Positions 43,901 to 51,140 of a stretch of DNA of 64,000 bases are shown here, piece by piece. A program made the position numbers and the translations under genes. The notes below the pieces were generated by a model. The model was not told the DNA's origin. It made no database searches and saw only the letters and a list, made by a program, of their open reading frames with translations. The first letter of the stretch is position 1; each line of letters begins with the position of its first letter. The DNA lies in NCBI GenBank assembly GCA_048498995.1, contig JBEHWX010000008.1, positions 32,313 through 96,312 of the forward strand, in the 5' to 3' direction. The stretch comes from JBEHWX01 sp048498995. Lineage in GTDB: Bacteria > Bacteroidota > Ignavibacteria > OLB7.

Positions 43901-45768
43901 TCAATCGCGTGGCCGCCACCACGCTCGATCTCGATCCGGAGAGCGCCCACGGGCTGCCGATCGGGAGCGCGCTCGTGCTCGTCGAGGAAGGGAGCGGCCG
44001 GGAGCTCGAGCATCCGGTCTCCGTGGTGCTCCGCACCGGAGAGACCGTGGCGGTGAAGGCGCACACGATCCTGGTGGCGAGCACCGGCCGGTCGATGCCG
44101 ATCGAGGATAGCGCCGCCCCGATCCGCGACGGCTCCGGCGCGATGATCGGCGTGGTGCTGGTGTTCCACGACACCACCGAGGCCGAACGCGCCGAACGGG
44201 AGCGGACGCTGCTGCTGGCCGAGGTCGACTACCAGCGGCGACGGCTGGACAACATCGTGACCAATGTCCCGGGCCTGGTCTGGGAGATCTGGCTCGGCAA
44301 CGGCGGAGAGCGCGCGGGAGGCCGCGACTTCGTCAGCAGCCAGATCGAGGAGATACTCGGGTATACCGCGCGGGAATGGCTCGACTCGCCGAGATTCTGG
44401 ATGTCGATCATCCATGACGACGACCTCGGGCGGATCGAGCAGGAGGCGGCCGAGCTCTTCGGCAGACGGGGCAACGGAGTGTTCCGCTTCCGCTGGCGAC
44501 GCAAGGATGGCGTCTATATCTGGGCCGAGGCGCATGCCGCCGTGATCCTCGATGCCGACGGCGAGCCGGTCGGCATGCGCGGCGTCACCACCGACGTTAC
44601 CGATCGGATGAGCTGGGAGGATGATCTGCGCCGCGCCAAGGAGGCGGCCGAGAGCGCCAACAACGCCAAGGATCGCTTCCTCGCGGTGCTGAGCCACGAG
44701 CTGCGCACGCCGCTCACGCCGGTCCTCTCCACCGTGCACGCGCTGGAGACCGACGACGATCTGCCGCGCGACTTCCTCCCCTATGTCGAGATCATCCGGC
44801 GGAACGTGGAGCTGGAGGCGCGGCTGATCGACGATCTGCTCGACCTTACCCGCATCTCCAAGGGGAAGATCCAGCTCAGCCAGGAGGTGGTCGACTGCCA
44901 CATGCTGATCCGGAACGTGCTGGAGATGGTGCAGGCCGATGTGAAGAAGAAGCACATCATCACCTCCGTCGATCTGCTGGCCGAGCGGCATCACGTCTGC
45001 GCCGATCCGGCGCGGCTTCAGCAGATCTTCTGGAACCTGATCAAGAACGCGGTCAAGTTCACCCCCGCCGAGGGACGCATCCTGATCCGCTCGCGCAACG
45101 ACGAGCGGGGGCGGATCGCGGTGGAGGTGATCGACACCGGCATCGGCATCGACGCGGAGGTGCTGCCGAAGATCTTCGACGCGTTCGAGCAGGGGGAAGA
45201 GGGAATCACCAGACGGTTCGGCGGGCTCGGGCTGGGGCTGGCGATCACCAGGGCGCTGGTGGACCTGCACCAGGGAGCGATCGAGGTCTCCAGCGCCGGC
45301 AAGGGAACCGGAGCGACGTTCAAGGTCGCCTTCGACACCCTGGAGGTGCGCCCCGCCGCCTCGGCCGAGCAGGAACGCGCCGAGGATACCGACGGTGAGC
45401 GGGGATCGCTCCGGATCCTGATCGTCGACGACCACGAGGATACCAGCCGGGTGATGAAGATGCTGCTGGAGCGCCGCGGCTATCGCGTGCGCACGGCCAA
45501 CTCCGTCGGCTCCGCGCTGGCCGTGGCCGAGGGCTATCCGTTCGATCTGCTGATCAGCGACATCGGCCTGCCGGACGGCACCGGCATCGACCTGATGGAG
45601 CGGCTGCGGCGGCTCCGGGAGGTGACCGGCATCGCGCTGAGCGGCTTCGGGATGGAGGAGGACGTGCTCCGCAGCCACGCGGCGGGATTCCGCCTCCACC
45701 TCACCAAGCCGGTAAGCTTCTCCCGCCTGATCGAGGCGATTCAGGAGATCGCCGTGAACGAGGGATAG
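40903..45768 (+). CDS. Giant multi-sensor hybrid histidine kinase
   Basis: Up to 1621 residues. The N-terminus is uncertain: ATG at 40903 is possible, but GTG at 40996 (then YIDQRHLLVVVEESW) gives a better fit because the recognisable fold begins there. Residues about 33-115 resemble a receiver without its phosphoacceptor (pseudo-receiver). Residues 119-166 are pentapeptide repeats (DDSVA four times, AAMND about five times). Then PAS (about 245-365), PAS (370-490), GAF (500-660), PAS (665-775), GAF (800-975), PAS (980-1105), PAS (1110-1240), HisKA with H1265 (VLSHELRTPLTPVLSTVHAL), HATPase (about 1360-1475), and receiver with D1553 (FDLLISDIGLPDGTG). No membrane segment. The C-terminal module is shared with the kinases at 27836 and 38776. 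A terminator at 45834-45859 ends the signalling block. Confidence 0.9.
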   Translation: MPALRASHAICILPTSSFLRPAAAQSSIEKSVYIDQRHLLVVVEESWAPTARRLLAPIAAELGLRLVHAGDREAETDAPVLIVIAGAPARVVAAARGLASRYPTIRQILLPRDAPDDAADDSVADDSVADDSVADDSVADAPAMNDAAMNDAAMNDAAMNDAAMNDAARGDIDEMIAALPRPDRRWVVRERELEMLPHLIRAAVAGMRAESGSLPATAADPRAPSPEASTDIPLEASHAEGNARARRGSEKELLDALLDAGADALVAIDTSGRVTAWNLGAERLFGAPAADALGAPLDRLLRNGPLDELMERIREASGGGPFSLRTHDAGGRELVTQVSVTQVCAGDTEIGLVMIVRDVTDQLRFEERLIESERRFRQISENIREVFWIRDPHSGAVLFAGAAYESIWGRPVQSLYLSPSSFLDQIVPEDRPGVEEALARQERGEHTETEYRIVRPDGTARWISDRGFPIADASGGIYRVVGVAEDITERRQLLGRLKAHHGVTAALAEAGDLAVAAPAILEAICAKLGWRIGILWKRDRKEDRLRCVTCWGVSDESTFLESTRHAAFAAGEGLPGMVWRRRAPIWIENLGGAPDTPRIEAAADAGLRTAVAFPILRGDELLGVMEFYADELHPREPETLRTMGAFSSQIGEFIVRRRAEAARARSDARFRILAETAFDAIITIEADGTIRYLNPAAEKIFGHPPDMLIGTSLARLMPEYRRALDGGHAELAARAGDDATVPVEVSFGEFLDDGRRMFTGIVRDISERRAAERERRALLEREQLALEQSETARARLGFLAEASDVLSGTLDVDTILTRLARLAVPGIADWCAVDLLDESGELRRLALGHVDPEKVELARRLHRQFPPTPDASGGLMKVLRTGVSEFVPVVVPEMLEAVARDATHLELLRAIGFSSAMIIPLIAHGRTLGAISFVNSDPDRHFDRNDLTLAEDLARRAALAVDNALLYHQVGAQREWLEVTLASIGDAVIATDTEGRITFINRVAATTLDLDPESAHGLPIGSALVLVEEGSGRELEHPVSVVLRTGETVAVKAHTILVASTGRSMPIEDSAAPIRDGSGAMIGVVLVFHDTTEAERAERERTLLLAEVDYQRRRLDNIVTNVPGLVWEIWLGNGGERAGGRDFVSSQIEEILGYTAREWLDSPRFWMSIIHDDDLGRIEQEAAELFGRRGNGVFRFRWRRKDGVYIWAEAHAAVILDADGEPVGMRGVTTDVTDRMSWEDDLRRAKEAAESANNAKDRFLAVLSHELRTPLTPVLSTVHALETDDDLPRDFLPYVEIIRRNVELEARLIDDLLDLTRISKGKIQLSQEVVDCHMLIRNVLEMVQADVKKKHIITSVDLLAERHHVCADPARLQQIFWNLIKNAVKFTPAEGRILIRSRNDERGRIAVEVIDTGIGIDAEVLPKIFDAFEQGEEGITRRFGGLGLGLAITRALVDLHQGAIEVSSAGKGTGATFKVAFDTLEVRPAASAEQERAEDTDGERGSLRILIVDDHEDTSRVMKMLLERRGYRVRTANSVGSALAVAEGYPFDLLISDIGLPDGTGIDLMERLRRLREVTGIALSGFGMEEDVLRSHAAGFRLHLTKPVSFSRLIEAIQEIAVNEG
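41257..41400 (+). repeat. Two adjacent in-frame 15-bp arrays (GCGGATGATTCCGTC x4, GCGGCCATGAACGAT x4-5)
   Basis: The first four units (41257-41316) are identical, followed by one variant GCGGACGCTCCGGCC, then units of GCGGCCATGAACGAT to about 41400. Both periods are exactly 15 bp. The first unit belongs to the same family as the array at 32352-32501. Confidence 0.95.
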
Positions 45769-45833
45769 GAAGATCCGGATGATCGGGACCGGCGACCGGA
45801 TGATCTCTCCGGAGGATCGGCCACGAAACGAAG

Positions 45834-45859
45834 AAAGCCCTCCCGGCGGGAGAGCCTTC
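45834..45859. terminator. Hairpin terminator at the end of the signalling cluster
   Basis: AAGCCCTCCCG and CGGGAGAGCCTT form an imperfect stem followed by CTTCCGTCC, 66 nt after the last kinase. It can serve the convergent gene at 45958 as well. Confidence 0.65.
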
Positions 45860-45957
45860 TTCCGTCCCATCCTTTCGAAGTGGGGGCTCCTGGTATCTGA
45901 TCACTGCATGAGCATGGCCGGCGGTGGCGCGCCGGAACTGTCGCTACGCCGGAGGAA

Positions 45958-46431
45958 TCACTGCGCGAGCGTGCGGGATTCCTGGCGGATCACGTCGCCG
46001 CAAAGCTCGGCCACCTGCGCGATCGTCGCCGAGGGAACCATGCCGGCGTTCAGATGATGCACCATCGTCACCTTGCCGCTCTTCTCATCGACGGTCAGCG
46101 TGCCGACCGGCGAGCTGAAATTGAAGAGGGCGATGCGCGCCATCGCGTTCTTGCGCGAGGCGGCCGTCAACCGGCTCAGGTCGGCAACCGCGCCGGTGAT
46201 CGTCACCGTCTGCCGGTTCGTCTGCTCCACGGCGGCCACCGTGGCCCCGGTCTTTCCATCGACCAATAGAATCCTGTCGCCACGGACATCGACGCGATAG
46301 TGCTGCTTGTCCAGATCGATGCTCACGCGATTGAGCAGCGAGGGCCCGGTCAGCTGAGCGAGCGCGCCGGAGGCGCAGAGCGGAAGGGTCAGGAGAGCCG
46401 CGAGCAGGAGTTTCTTCATCATGGTCATCAC
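45958..46431 (-). CDS. Exported protein of unknown function (possible YbjN/T3SS-chaperone-like fold)
   Basis: A 157-residue protein with a clear signal peptide (KKLLLAALLTLPLCASGALAQ). The first codons are MMTMMKK; the start could also be the ATG at 46422. The mature part has a beta-rich region (RYDVRGDRILLVDGKTGATV-like, LFNFSSPVGTLTVDEKSGKV) and a final helix after NAGMVPSATIAQVAEL. Strand order followed by such a helix recalls YbjN-type proteins, but the match is weak and I make no functional claim. It is convergent with the kinase cluster and monocistronic. Confidence 0.65.
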   Translation of the reverse strand: MMTMMKKLLLAALLTLPLCASGALAQLTGPSLLNRVSIDLDKQHYRVDVRGDRILLVDGKTGATVAAVEQTNRQTVTITGAVADLSRLTAASRKNAMARIALFNFSSPVGTLTVDEKSGKVTMVHHLNAGMVPSATIAQVAELCGDVIRQESRTLAQ

Positions 46432-47077
46432 CTCGGGTTGGTTGGTCGGCGGGAGCGCCCCGCGAAGGGAAGGTGCCGGGTCCGCGCGCTCCCTGCGATA
46501 GGGTGAGTCGCCACGGTAAGCGTGCGGATGTCCGGCGCGGGGGGACGTAGGATCGGCCCGCCTCGGGCGCCATGTCCAACGCTCGTGCCACGCCCGGAAT
46601 CGTGGAATTCATCCGCGATTCCCCCCGCGATACCCGGCGTGACGTGACCGCTCGTCACGCTCCGTGCATCTCCGTCTGCGCACGCCGCGGCCACGGGCCG
46701 CGCGGGACGCGCCACCATTGGAGCGAACGGCATCCGGACTGCCCGCAGGCATGCGATCGGAGAGATCACGATGGTCAATGAGGTTGTATGGTGGGAACAA
46801 CGGAGCGCGTCGCAACGTCGAAGGGAGGTCGACAGGATGCCGGTTCGAGCGGTTGCCGGGTGGAGGGTTGCGTGTATGTTGCGCCGCATCCCGGTCTCGG
46901 CCGGGCATCCGGATCAGCACCAGCCAGTAATGTCTCAGGAAGGCGATGGCGCAAACAGAGCGGTGGGCAATGAGTGGTAGCCGCAGCTCTTCAGGCTGCG
47001 GCTTTGCCATAGGTCCATGTACCAAATGACGCGCGGCTACAATGCTGAGACAGCACCCAGCAGCCTGATGACATGCG
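46432..47077. other. Intergenic stretch without a credible gene
   Basis: Open frames on both strands (for example 46609-47181 on the minus strand) lack domains and coding character. The only clear structure is the hairpin at 46980-47002. Confidence 0.55.
46980..47002 (-). repeat. Single copy of the TCTTCAG-loop hairpin element
   Basis: GCCGCAGC-TCTTCAG-GCTGCGGC is a perfect 8-bp stem with a 7-nt loop, preceded by GGTA. The loop and the flank GGTAGCCGCA are as in the array at 8901-9177 (read on the other strand), while the stem bases differ in a compensated way. Confidence 0.75.
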
Positions 47078-47662
47078 ATGCACGAAGCACACGATCTCGA
47101 CATCGAACGGGAGCGGCTCGCGCGGCGGGCGATGATCGTCGGAAGCGCGGCGGCGGTGCTCATCGCGCTGGCGGGGCTCACCCGCTCGCGGCCGGCGCAG
47201 CTTCGGTTCCTCGCGCTCTACATCGCCCCGACGGTCGCCGCCTTCGGCCTCTGGGTCCGTGACCGGATCCTCCATGGCGACCGCGCCACGGCATTCGATG
47301 CCACGGCATTCGATGCCACGCCGGCCGCCTCCATGATATCCGGCGTGGCGGCCTTCGGCGCCGGATCGCTCCTCAGCTTCCTCACCCCGCTCGACATCGC
47401 GGTGGTGGGGCTCGCGGCGCTGCGCACCGTGACCGGCCTTCTCCCCTTCTCCGGCCACATGCTCTTCTTCACCTATTCGCTCGCGGCGCGCTCCCGACTC
47501 TATCGCGTGGCCGCCCTCGCCATTCTCCTGGAAACCACCTGGTTCAAGCTCGTGATCTGGCGCGATCCGCTTTCCTGGTCGGTCGGCCTGGCGCTCGGCG
47601 CGCTGGCGCTCATCGTCCGCTGGTCGATCGCGAGAAGGGCTCATCGACGCGGAGAGGTCTGA
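47078..47662 (+). CDS. Polytopic membrane protein of unknown function
   Basis: A 194-residue protein with about five to six predicted membrane helices (AMIVGSAAAVLIALAGL, FLALYIAPTVAAFGLWV, MISGVAAFGAGSLLSFL, LDIAVVGLAALRTVTGLL, MLFFTYSLAA, VGLALGALALIVRW). An ATAFD pentapeptide is duplicated at residues 71-80 by a 15-bp repeat in a loop. I recognise no family; a phosphatase PAP2-like or DUF-type membrane protein is possible, but no catalytic motif is seen. It is monocistronic with a terminator directly after the stop. Confidence 0.7.
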   Translation: MHEAHDLDIERERLARRAMIVGSAAAVLIALAGLTRSRPAQLRFLALYIAPTVAAFGLWVRDRILHGDRATAFDATAFDATPAASMISGVAAFGAGSLLSFLTPLDIAVVGLAALRTVTGLLPFSGHMLFFTYSLAARSRLYRVAALAILLETTWFKLVIWRDPLSWSVGLALGALALIVRWSIARRAHRRGEV

Positions 47663-47672
47663 ACAACGAAAA

Positions 47673-47694
47673 GGCGCGCTCTCTCGAACGCGCC
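47673..47694. terminator. Hairpin terminator between convergent genes
   Basis: GGCGCG and CGCGCC surround a 10-nt loop, 11 nt after the stop of the membrane-protein gene. Confidence 0.6.
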
Positions 47695-47730
47695 CTCGAT
47701 GTCATCCGAACGTGGGAATCGATCCCTCGC

Positions 47731-47826
47731 TCACCGGCCACGATGCTCACTCATTCACCGGCCACGATGCTCACTCATTCACCGGCCACGATGCTCACTC
47801 ATTCACCGGCCACGATGCTCACTCGC
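47731..47826. repeat. 24-bp tandem repeat (4 copies) ending on the rlmB stop codon
   Basis: TCACCGGCCACGATGCTCAC plus TCAT repeats with a 24-bp period from 47731, 47755, 47779 and 47803. The last copy contains the rlmB stop codon (47819-47821), so the array appears to have grown from the 3' end of rlmB. Confidence 0.9.
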
Positions 47827-48583
47827 CGGTCGTCGTTGCATCCTCCGATCCACGCTGACGCCGTGCCTCGAAGAAGACGACGCCGGCGGCCACGGAGGCG
47901 TTCAGCGAGCTCACCTTCCCCATCATCGGGATCGAGAGGAGCGTGGTGCAGAGCTTCCGGATACGCGGGCTCAGCCCCTTCCCCTCGCTGCCGATCACGA
48001 TCGCGGTCGGCTTGGTGAAATCGTAGTCGACGTAGCTGATCGAACCTGCCTCGTCGAGTCCCACCACCTCGATGCCGGCCTGCTGCACGCTCAGCAGCAC
48101 GTCGCCGATGTTCGAGGCGCGGGCGATCGGCAGGTGCCGCGCCGCGCCGGCGCTCGTCTTCATCACCACGTCGGTGATGCCGCTGGAATCGTGCTTGCCG
48201 AGCAGCAGCCCATCCATCCCGGCGCATTCGGCCGAGCGAATGATCGCCCCCACGTTGTGCGGATCGGTGATGCCGTCCAGCGCCGTCACCAGCGGCATGC
48301 GTCCGGCGGTGAAGGACTCCTCCACCAGCAGATCGAAGTCCACGTACTCCACCTCGCTCACCGAGGCGATCACCCCCTGCGAGCGGGTGGCCAGCTTCGC
48401 GTTCCGCTCCAGCTCGGCGAAGCGTCCGCGATCGACGGTCACGCAGGGAACGCCGGCGCGCTTCGACTCGATGCGGATGCGATCGACCGGCTCCCCCTCC
48501 TGTCCGTACTGGAGAAAGACCTTCTCGATTCCCTCTCCCTTCCGGAGAGCTTCGAGCACCGCGTTGCGTCCGTTGATGTACAT
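47819..48583 (-). CDS. rlmB: 23S rRNA (guanosine-2'-O-)-methyltransferase, SpoU/TrmH family
   Basis: A 254-residue SPOUT methyltransferase that methylates a ribose in 23S rRNA (G2251 in E. coli numbering). The N-terminal substrate-binding domain begins MYINGRNAVLEALRKG. The catalytic knot has motif 1 ALDGITDPHNVGAIIRSAE, motif 2 IVIGSEGKGLSP and motif 3 IPMMGKVSSLNASVAAGVV, all intact. Length is normal. It follows rnhB by 14 nt on the same strand, so the two are co-transcribed. Assignment to RlmB rather than another TrmH-like enzyme rests on the N-terminal domain. Confidence 0.93.
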   Translation of the reverse strand: MYINGRNAVLEALRKGEGIEKVFLQYGQEGEPVDRIRIESKRAGVPCVTVDRGRFAELERNAKLATRSQGVIASVSEVEYVDFDLLVEESFTAGRMPLVTALDGITDPHNVGAIIRSAECAGMDGLLLGKHDSSGITDVVMKTSAGAARHLPIARASNIGDVLLSVQQAGIEVVGLDEAGSISYVDYDFTKPTAIVIGSEGKGLSPRIRKLCTTLLSIPMMGKVSSLNASVAAGVVFFEARRQRGSEDATTTGE

Positions 48584-48597
48584 CTGTAGCAGCCTTT

Positions 48598-49218
48598 TCA
48601 GAGATCGGGTTTATCCTGGAGAATCTTGTTCAGGAACGAGAAGCGATGCACCGCCGTCGGCCCCATCTCGCGTATGGCGCGGCGATGCGCCTCGGTGGCA
48701 TATCCCTTGTGCTGCGCGAACCCGTAGGCCGGCATCTCCTCGCCGAGGCGTCGCATGATCCGGTCGCGCGTTACCTTGGCGATGATGCTCGCCGCGGCGA
48801 TCGAGCTACAGAGCGCGTCGCCGTCGATGATCGCGCGGCAGGGGAATCCCACCTCCACCGCGTCGCGGCCGTCGATGATCACGTAGTCCGGTTGGATCCG
48901 AAGCTCCGCCACGGCGATCCGCATCGCGCGGAAGGTCGCCTGCAGGATGTTGATCCGGTCGATCTCCTCCTGCCCGACGATGCCGACGCCCCAGCAGTGC
49001 GCGCGGCGGATGATCTCCTCGTAGAGCTCCTCCCGCTTCTCCTCCGGAATCAGCTTCGAGTCGCGCACGCCCGGGATCAGCTCGTCGCACGGCATCAGCA
49101 CGGCCGCGGCCACCACCGGCCCGGCCAGCGCGCCGCGCCCCGCCTCGTCCACCCCCGCGATCCTCTCGAACCCGAGAGCCCGCAGCTCCTGTTCATGCTC
49201 GTCGGTCGGAGAGCGCAT
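48598..49218 (-). CDS. rnhB: Ribonuclease HII
   Basis: A 206-residue endonuclease that cuts the RNA strand of RNA-DNA hybrids and removes single ribonucleotides from DNA. D24 and E25 in IAGVDEAGRGALAGPVVAA are the first catalytic residues. Further acidic residues are in DYVIIDGRD and AIIDGDALCSSIAAASIIAK. HKGYATEAHRRAI and GPTAVHRFSF are typical of the C-terminal half. The ATG at 49218 is directly preceded by the leader repeat (49219-49258). It is co-transcribed with rlmB. Confidence 0.96.
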   Translation of the reverse strand: MRSPTDEHEQELRALGFERIAGVDEAGRGALAGPVVAAAVLMPCDELIPGVRDSKLIPEEKREELYEEIIRRAHCWGVGIVGQEEIDRINILQATFRAMRIAVAELRIQPDYVIIDGRDAVEVGFPCRAIIDGDALCSSIAAASIIAKVTRDRIMRRLGEEMPAYGFAQHKGYATEAHRRAIREMGPTAVHRFSFLNKILQDKPDL

Positions 49219-49258
49219 CTGAAGAGAATTGAGAAGTGAGAAGTATGAATGCGGAACA
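49219..49258 (-). repeat. Dispersed leader element directly before rnhB
   Basis: On the minus strand it reads GTTCCGCATTC, then ACTTCTCACTTCTC, then AATTCTCTTCAG and the rnhB ATG. It shares CATTC...CTCAATTCTC with the leaders of the GH57 gene and moaC. Confidence 0.7.
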
Positions 49259-49269
49259 GGGGGGCGGCG

Positions 49270-49782
49270 TCAACCCTGGTCGGGGGCGTCCGGGGTCACG
49301 CGCTCCGCCTCGCGACGCAGCTCGAGCATCGCCCGCACCAGCGGGTGCTCCCCCTCGCCGAGGAGCATGCTCTTGAGCCTCCGTTTTCCCACGCGACGGT
49401 CGATCATCGCCAGCGCCCGCACCAGCGGATCGTCCGAGCCGAGCGCGGCATCGATCGACAGGTCGAGATAGCCGGCCAGCGTGGTCGTGAAGTGCTCGGC
49501 GGCGTTGCGTCCACGCAGATCCTCCCGCTCCACCGCGTGCAGCGGCGGCGCGTCGGGCGCTCCGCCGCCGGAGGCCGCATCCCCGATCTCGGTCGAGACC
49601 TCCCAGTATTCCCCGCCGCCGCGACGCGTGTAGCCGCCGAAGACGCGGCGTCCGTCCACCGTGATCCACCACCGCCCCTCGTAGGCGTACCCCTCGCGGT
49701 ATCTCGTCGCGTGCAGCCCCACCCGCCCGTCGAGCGACGGGGCGATCCGCTCCTCCATCGACTTCTTCAACTTCGACCACAT
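49270..49782 (-). CDS. SF0329-type hypothetical protein
   Basis: A 170-residue soluble protein beginning MWSKLKKSMEERIAPSLDGR and continuing HATRYREGYAYEGRWWITVD and RRVFGGYTRR. This start (WSKLKK, 'P-S-L-x-G-R-V', 'RWWITVDG') matches the SF0329 family of small proteins of unknown function. The ATG at 49782 is used because homology begins there; the frame is open 36 codons further upstream without resemblance. The C-terminal part is helical (DLSIDAALGSDDPLVRALAMIDRRVGKRRL split by short loops). It lies between rnhB and folE on the same strand. Confidence 0.75.
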   Translation of the reverse strand: MWSKLKKSMEERIAPSLDGRVGLHATRYREGYAYEGRWWITVDGRRVFGGYTRRGGGEYWEVSTEIGDAASGGGAPDAPPLHAVEREDLRGRNAAEHFTTTLAGYLDLSIDAALGSDDPLVRALAMIDRRVGKRRLKSMLLGEGEHPLVRAMLELRREAERVTPDAPDQG

Positions 49783-49900
49783 CGCGGAGCTCCGGACTGT
49801 GGAGAGAAAGGGATCCTGACGCGCCGGCACCGACGCGTCGGCACCGGCATCGCCGCGCGGCGCATCGCGACATATCGCGTCGCGACGCATCGCCGGCCGG

Positions 49901-50584
49901 TCAGTGGAGCCGGCTGGCGATCAGGTTCATGAACTCGTTCCGGGTCTCCATCTGATGCTTGAAGACCCCGAGCATGGCGCTGGCCGTGGTGACGCTGTTC
50001 TGCTTCTGCACGCCGCGCATCATCATGCACATGTGGCTGGCCTCGGTAACGACGGCCACCCCCTGCGGCTGGAGATACTTCTGGATCGTCTCGGCGATCT
50101 GCTGCGTCATCCGCTCCTGCACCTGGAGCCGGCGCGAGAAGACGTCGACGATCCTCGGGAGCTTCGAGAGCCCGACGATCTTGCCGTTCGGGATGTAGGC
50201 CACGTGCGCCTTGCCGAAGAAGGGGAGCATGTGATGCTCGCAGAGGCTGAAGAAGTCGATATCCTTCACCACCACCATCTCGTCGTAGCGCTCCTCGAAG
50301 ATCGCCTGGTTGAGCACGGTTTCGATATCCATGCCGTACCCCTGGGTCAGGAACTCGTAGGCCTTGGCCACGCGGTGGGGCGTCCTGAGCAGTCCCTCCC
50401 GCTCCGGGTTTTCCCCGACCAGGTGAAGCGTCTCGCGCACCAGCTCCTCCAGGCGGGGCAGGTCGAGCCCGTCCCCCGCGGTCGGCAGGTCCAGCGCGTC
50501 CTCGTCCTGATTCGCCTCGGGGCGCCCGGGGAGCTCCGCGGCGCGTCCGTTCTGCATCCCTCGTCCCGGCTTGGACTCGATCAT
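49901..50584 (-). CDS. folE: GTP cyclohydrolase I
   Basis: A 227-residue enzyme that converts GTP to 7,8-dihydroneopterin triphosphate, the first step to folate, pterins and 7-deazaguanine nucleosides. The zinc and active-site stretch SLCEHHMLPFFGKAHVAYIP and the second zinc cysteine in HMCMMMRGVQKQNSV are intact, as is GLSKLPRIVDVFSRRLQVQE. About 45 residues at the N-terminus are a poorly conserved extension. The ATG at 50584 overlaps the stop of queD (ATGA at 50581-50584), so the two genes are translationally coupled. Confidence 0.97.
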   Translation of the reverse strand: MIESKPGRGMQNGRAAELPGRPEANQDEDALDLPTAGDGLDLPRLEELVRETLHLVGENPEREGLLRTPHRVAKAYEFLTQGYGMDIETVLNQAIFEERYDEMVVVKDIDFFSLCEHHMLPFFGKAHVAYIPNGKIVGLSKLPRIVDVFSRRLQVQERMTQQIAETIQKYLQPQGVAVVTEASHMCMMMRGVQKQNSVTTASAMLGVFKHQMETRNEFMNLIASRLH

Positions 50585-51036
50585 GCCTCCTCCTCGGCGG
50601 CGATGCCGGCATGGCGCGCCAGCTCGACCGGCTCGCCGAAATATTCCACGAAATTGTTCTCCGACTCGAACACCTTCACCGAGTGGAGCGTGCCGGAGGT
50701 GATCCTCGGCTCCAGCAGCCGCCAGAAGACGACCGCCAGATTCTCCGCCGTCGGGATGATGCCGCGCAGCTCCTCGACGTCGTGGTTCAGATGCTTGTGG
50801 TCGACCTTGTCGACGACCTCCTCGTCCATGATCCGCGCCAGCTTCTTCAGATCGATCACGTAGCCGGTCTCCGGATCGGGCATTCCCTTGACGGTGACCT
50901 CGAGCACGTAGTTGTGGCCGTGGCCGCGGGGGTTGTTGCACTTGTCGAACACCGTCTCGTTCCGCTCGTGGCTGAACGTCGGATTGTAGAGCCGGTGGGC
51001 GGCGGAAAAATGAGCCTTTCTCGTTACGTACACCAT
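50581..51036 (-). CDS. queD: 6-pyruvoyl-tetrahydropterin synthase / QueD family protein
   Basis: A 151-residue enzyme of the PTPS/QueD family. HFSAAH and RGHGHNY supply the zinc-binding histidines; KCNNPRGHG contains the catalytic cysteine; DHKHLNHD and PTAENLAVVFW are the other family motifs. With folE directly downstream and overlapping, it most likely turns the FolE product into 6-carboxy-tetrahydropterin for queuosine/7-deazaguanine synthesis, or into a tetrahydropterin. No queC, queE or queF is in the window, so the exact product stays open. The ATG at 51036 (MVYVTRKAHFSAAH) is the family start. Confidence 0.92.
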   Translation of the reverse strand: MVYVTRKAHFSAAHRLYNPTFSHERNETVFDKCNNPRGHGHNYVLEVTVKGMPDPETGYVIDLKKLARIMDEEVVDKVDHKHLNHDVEELRGIIPTAENLAVVFWRLLEPRITSGTLHSVKVFESENNFVEYFGEPVELARHAGIAAEEEA

Positions 51037-51140
51037 GATTGAGCTCCTGGGCTCTGCCAGAGGTATCGTGGACACGGAGGGCATGCGCCGGCGTGTCCGG
51101 CGGATGGGGAGCGCCGGCCCGTCAGGGGCGCGGCGCGTCG

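Noticed and set aside
40981..45870. Very long open frame on the minus strand opposite the giant kinase (also 28349-32173, 24875-28264 and others)
   Set aside because: Antisense shadows caused by high GC and strong third-position bias of the kinase genes; composition is Arg/Gly/His-rich, there are no domains, and the plus-strand frames are clearly the real genes.
46609..47181. Possible gene of 190 codons on the minus strand
   Set aside because: The sequence is low complexity with no family, and it overlaps the hairpin element and the start of the membrane-protein gene.
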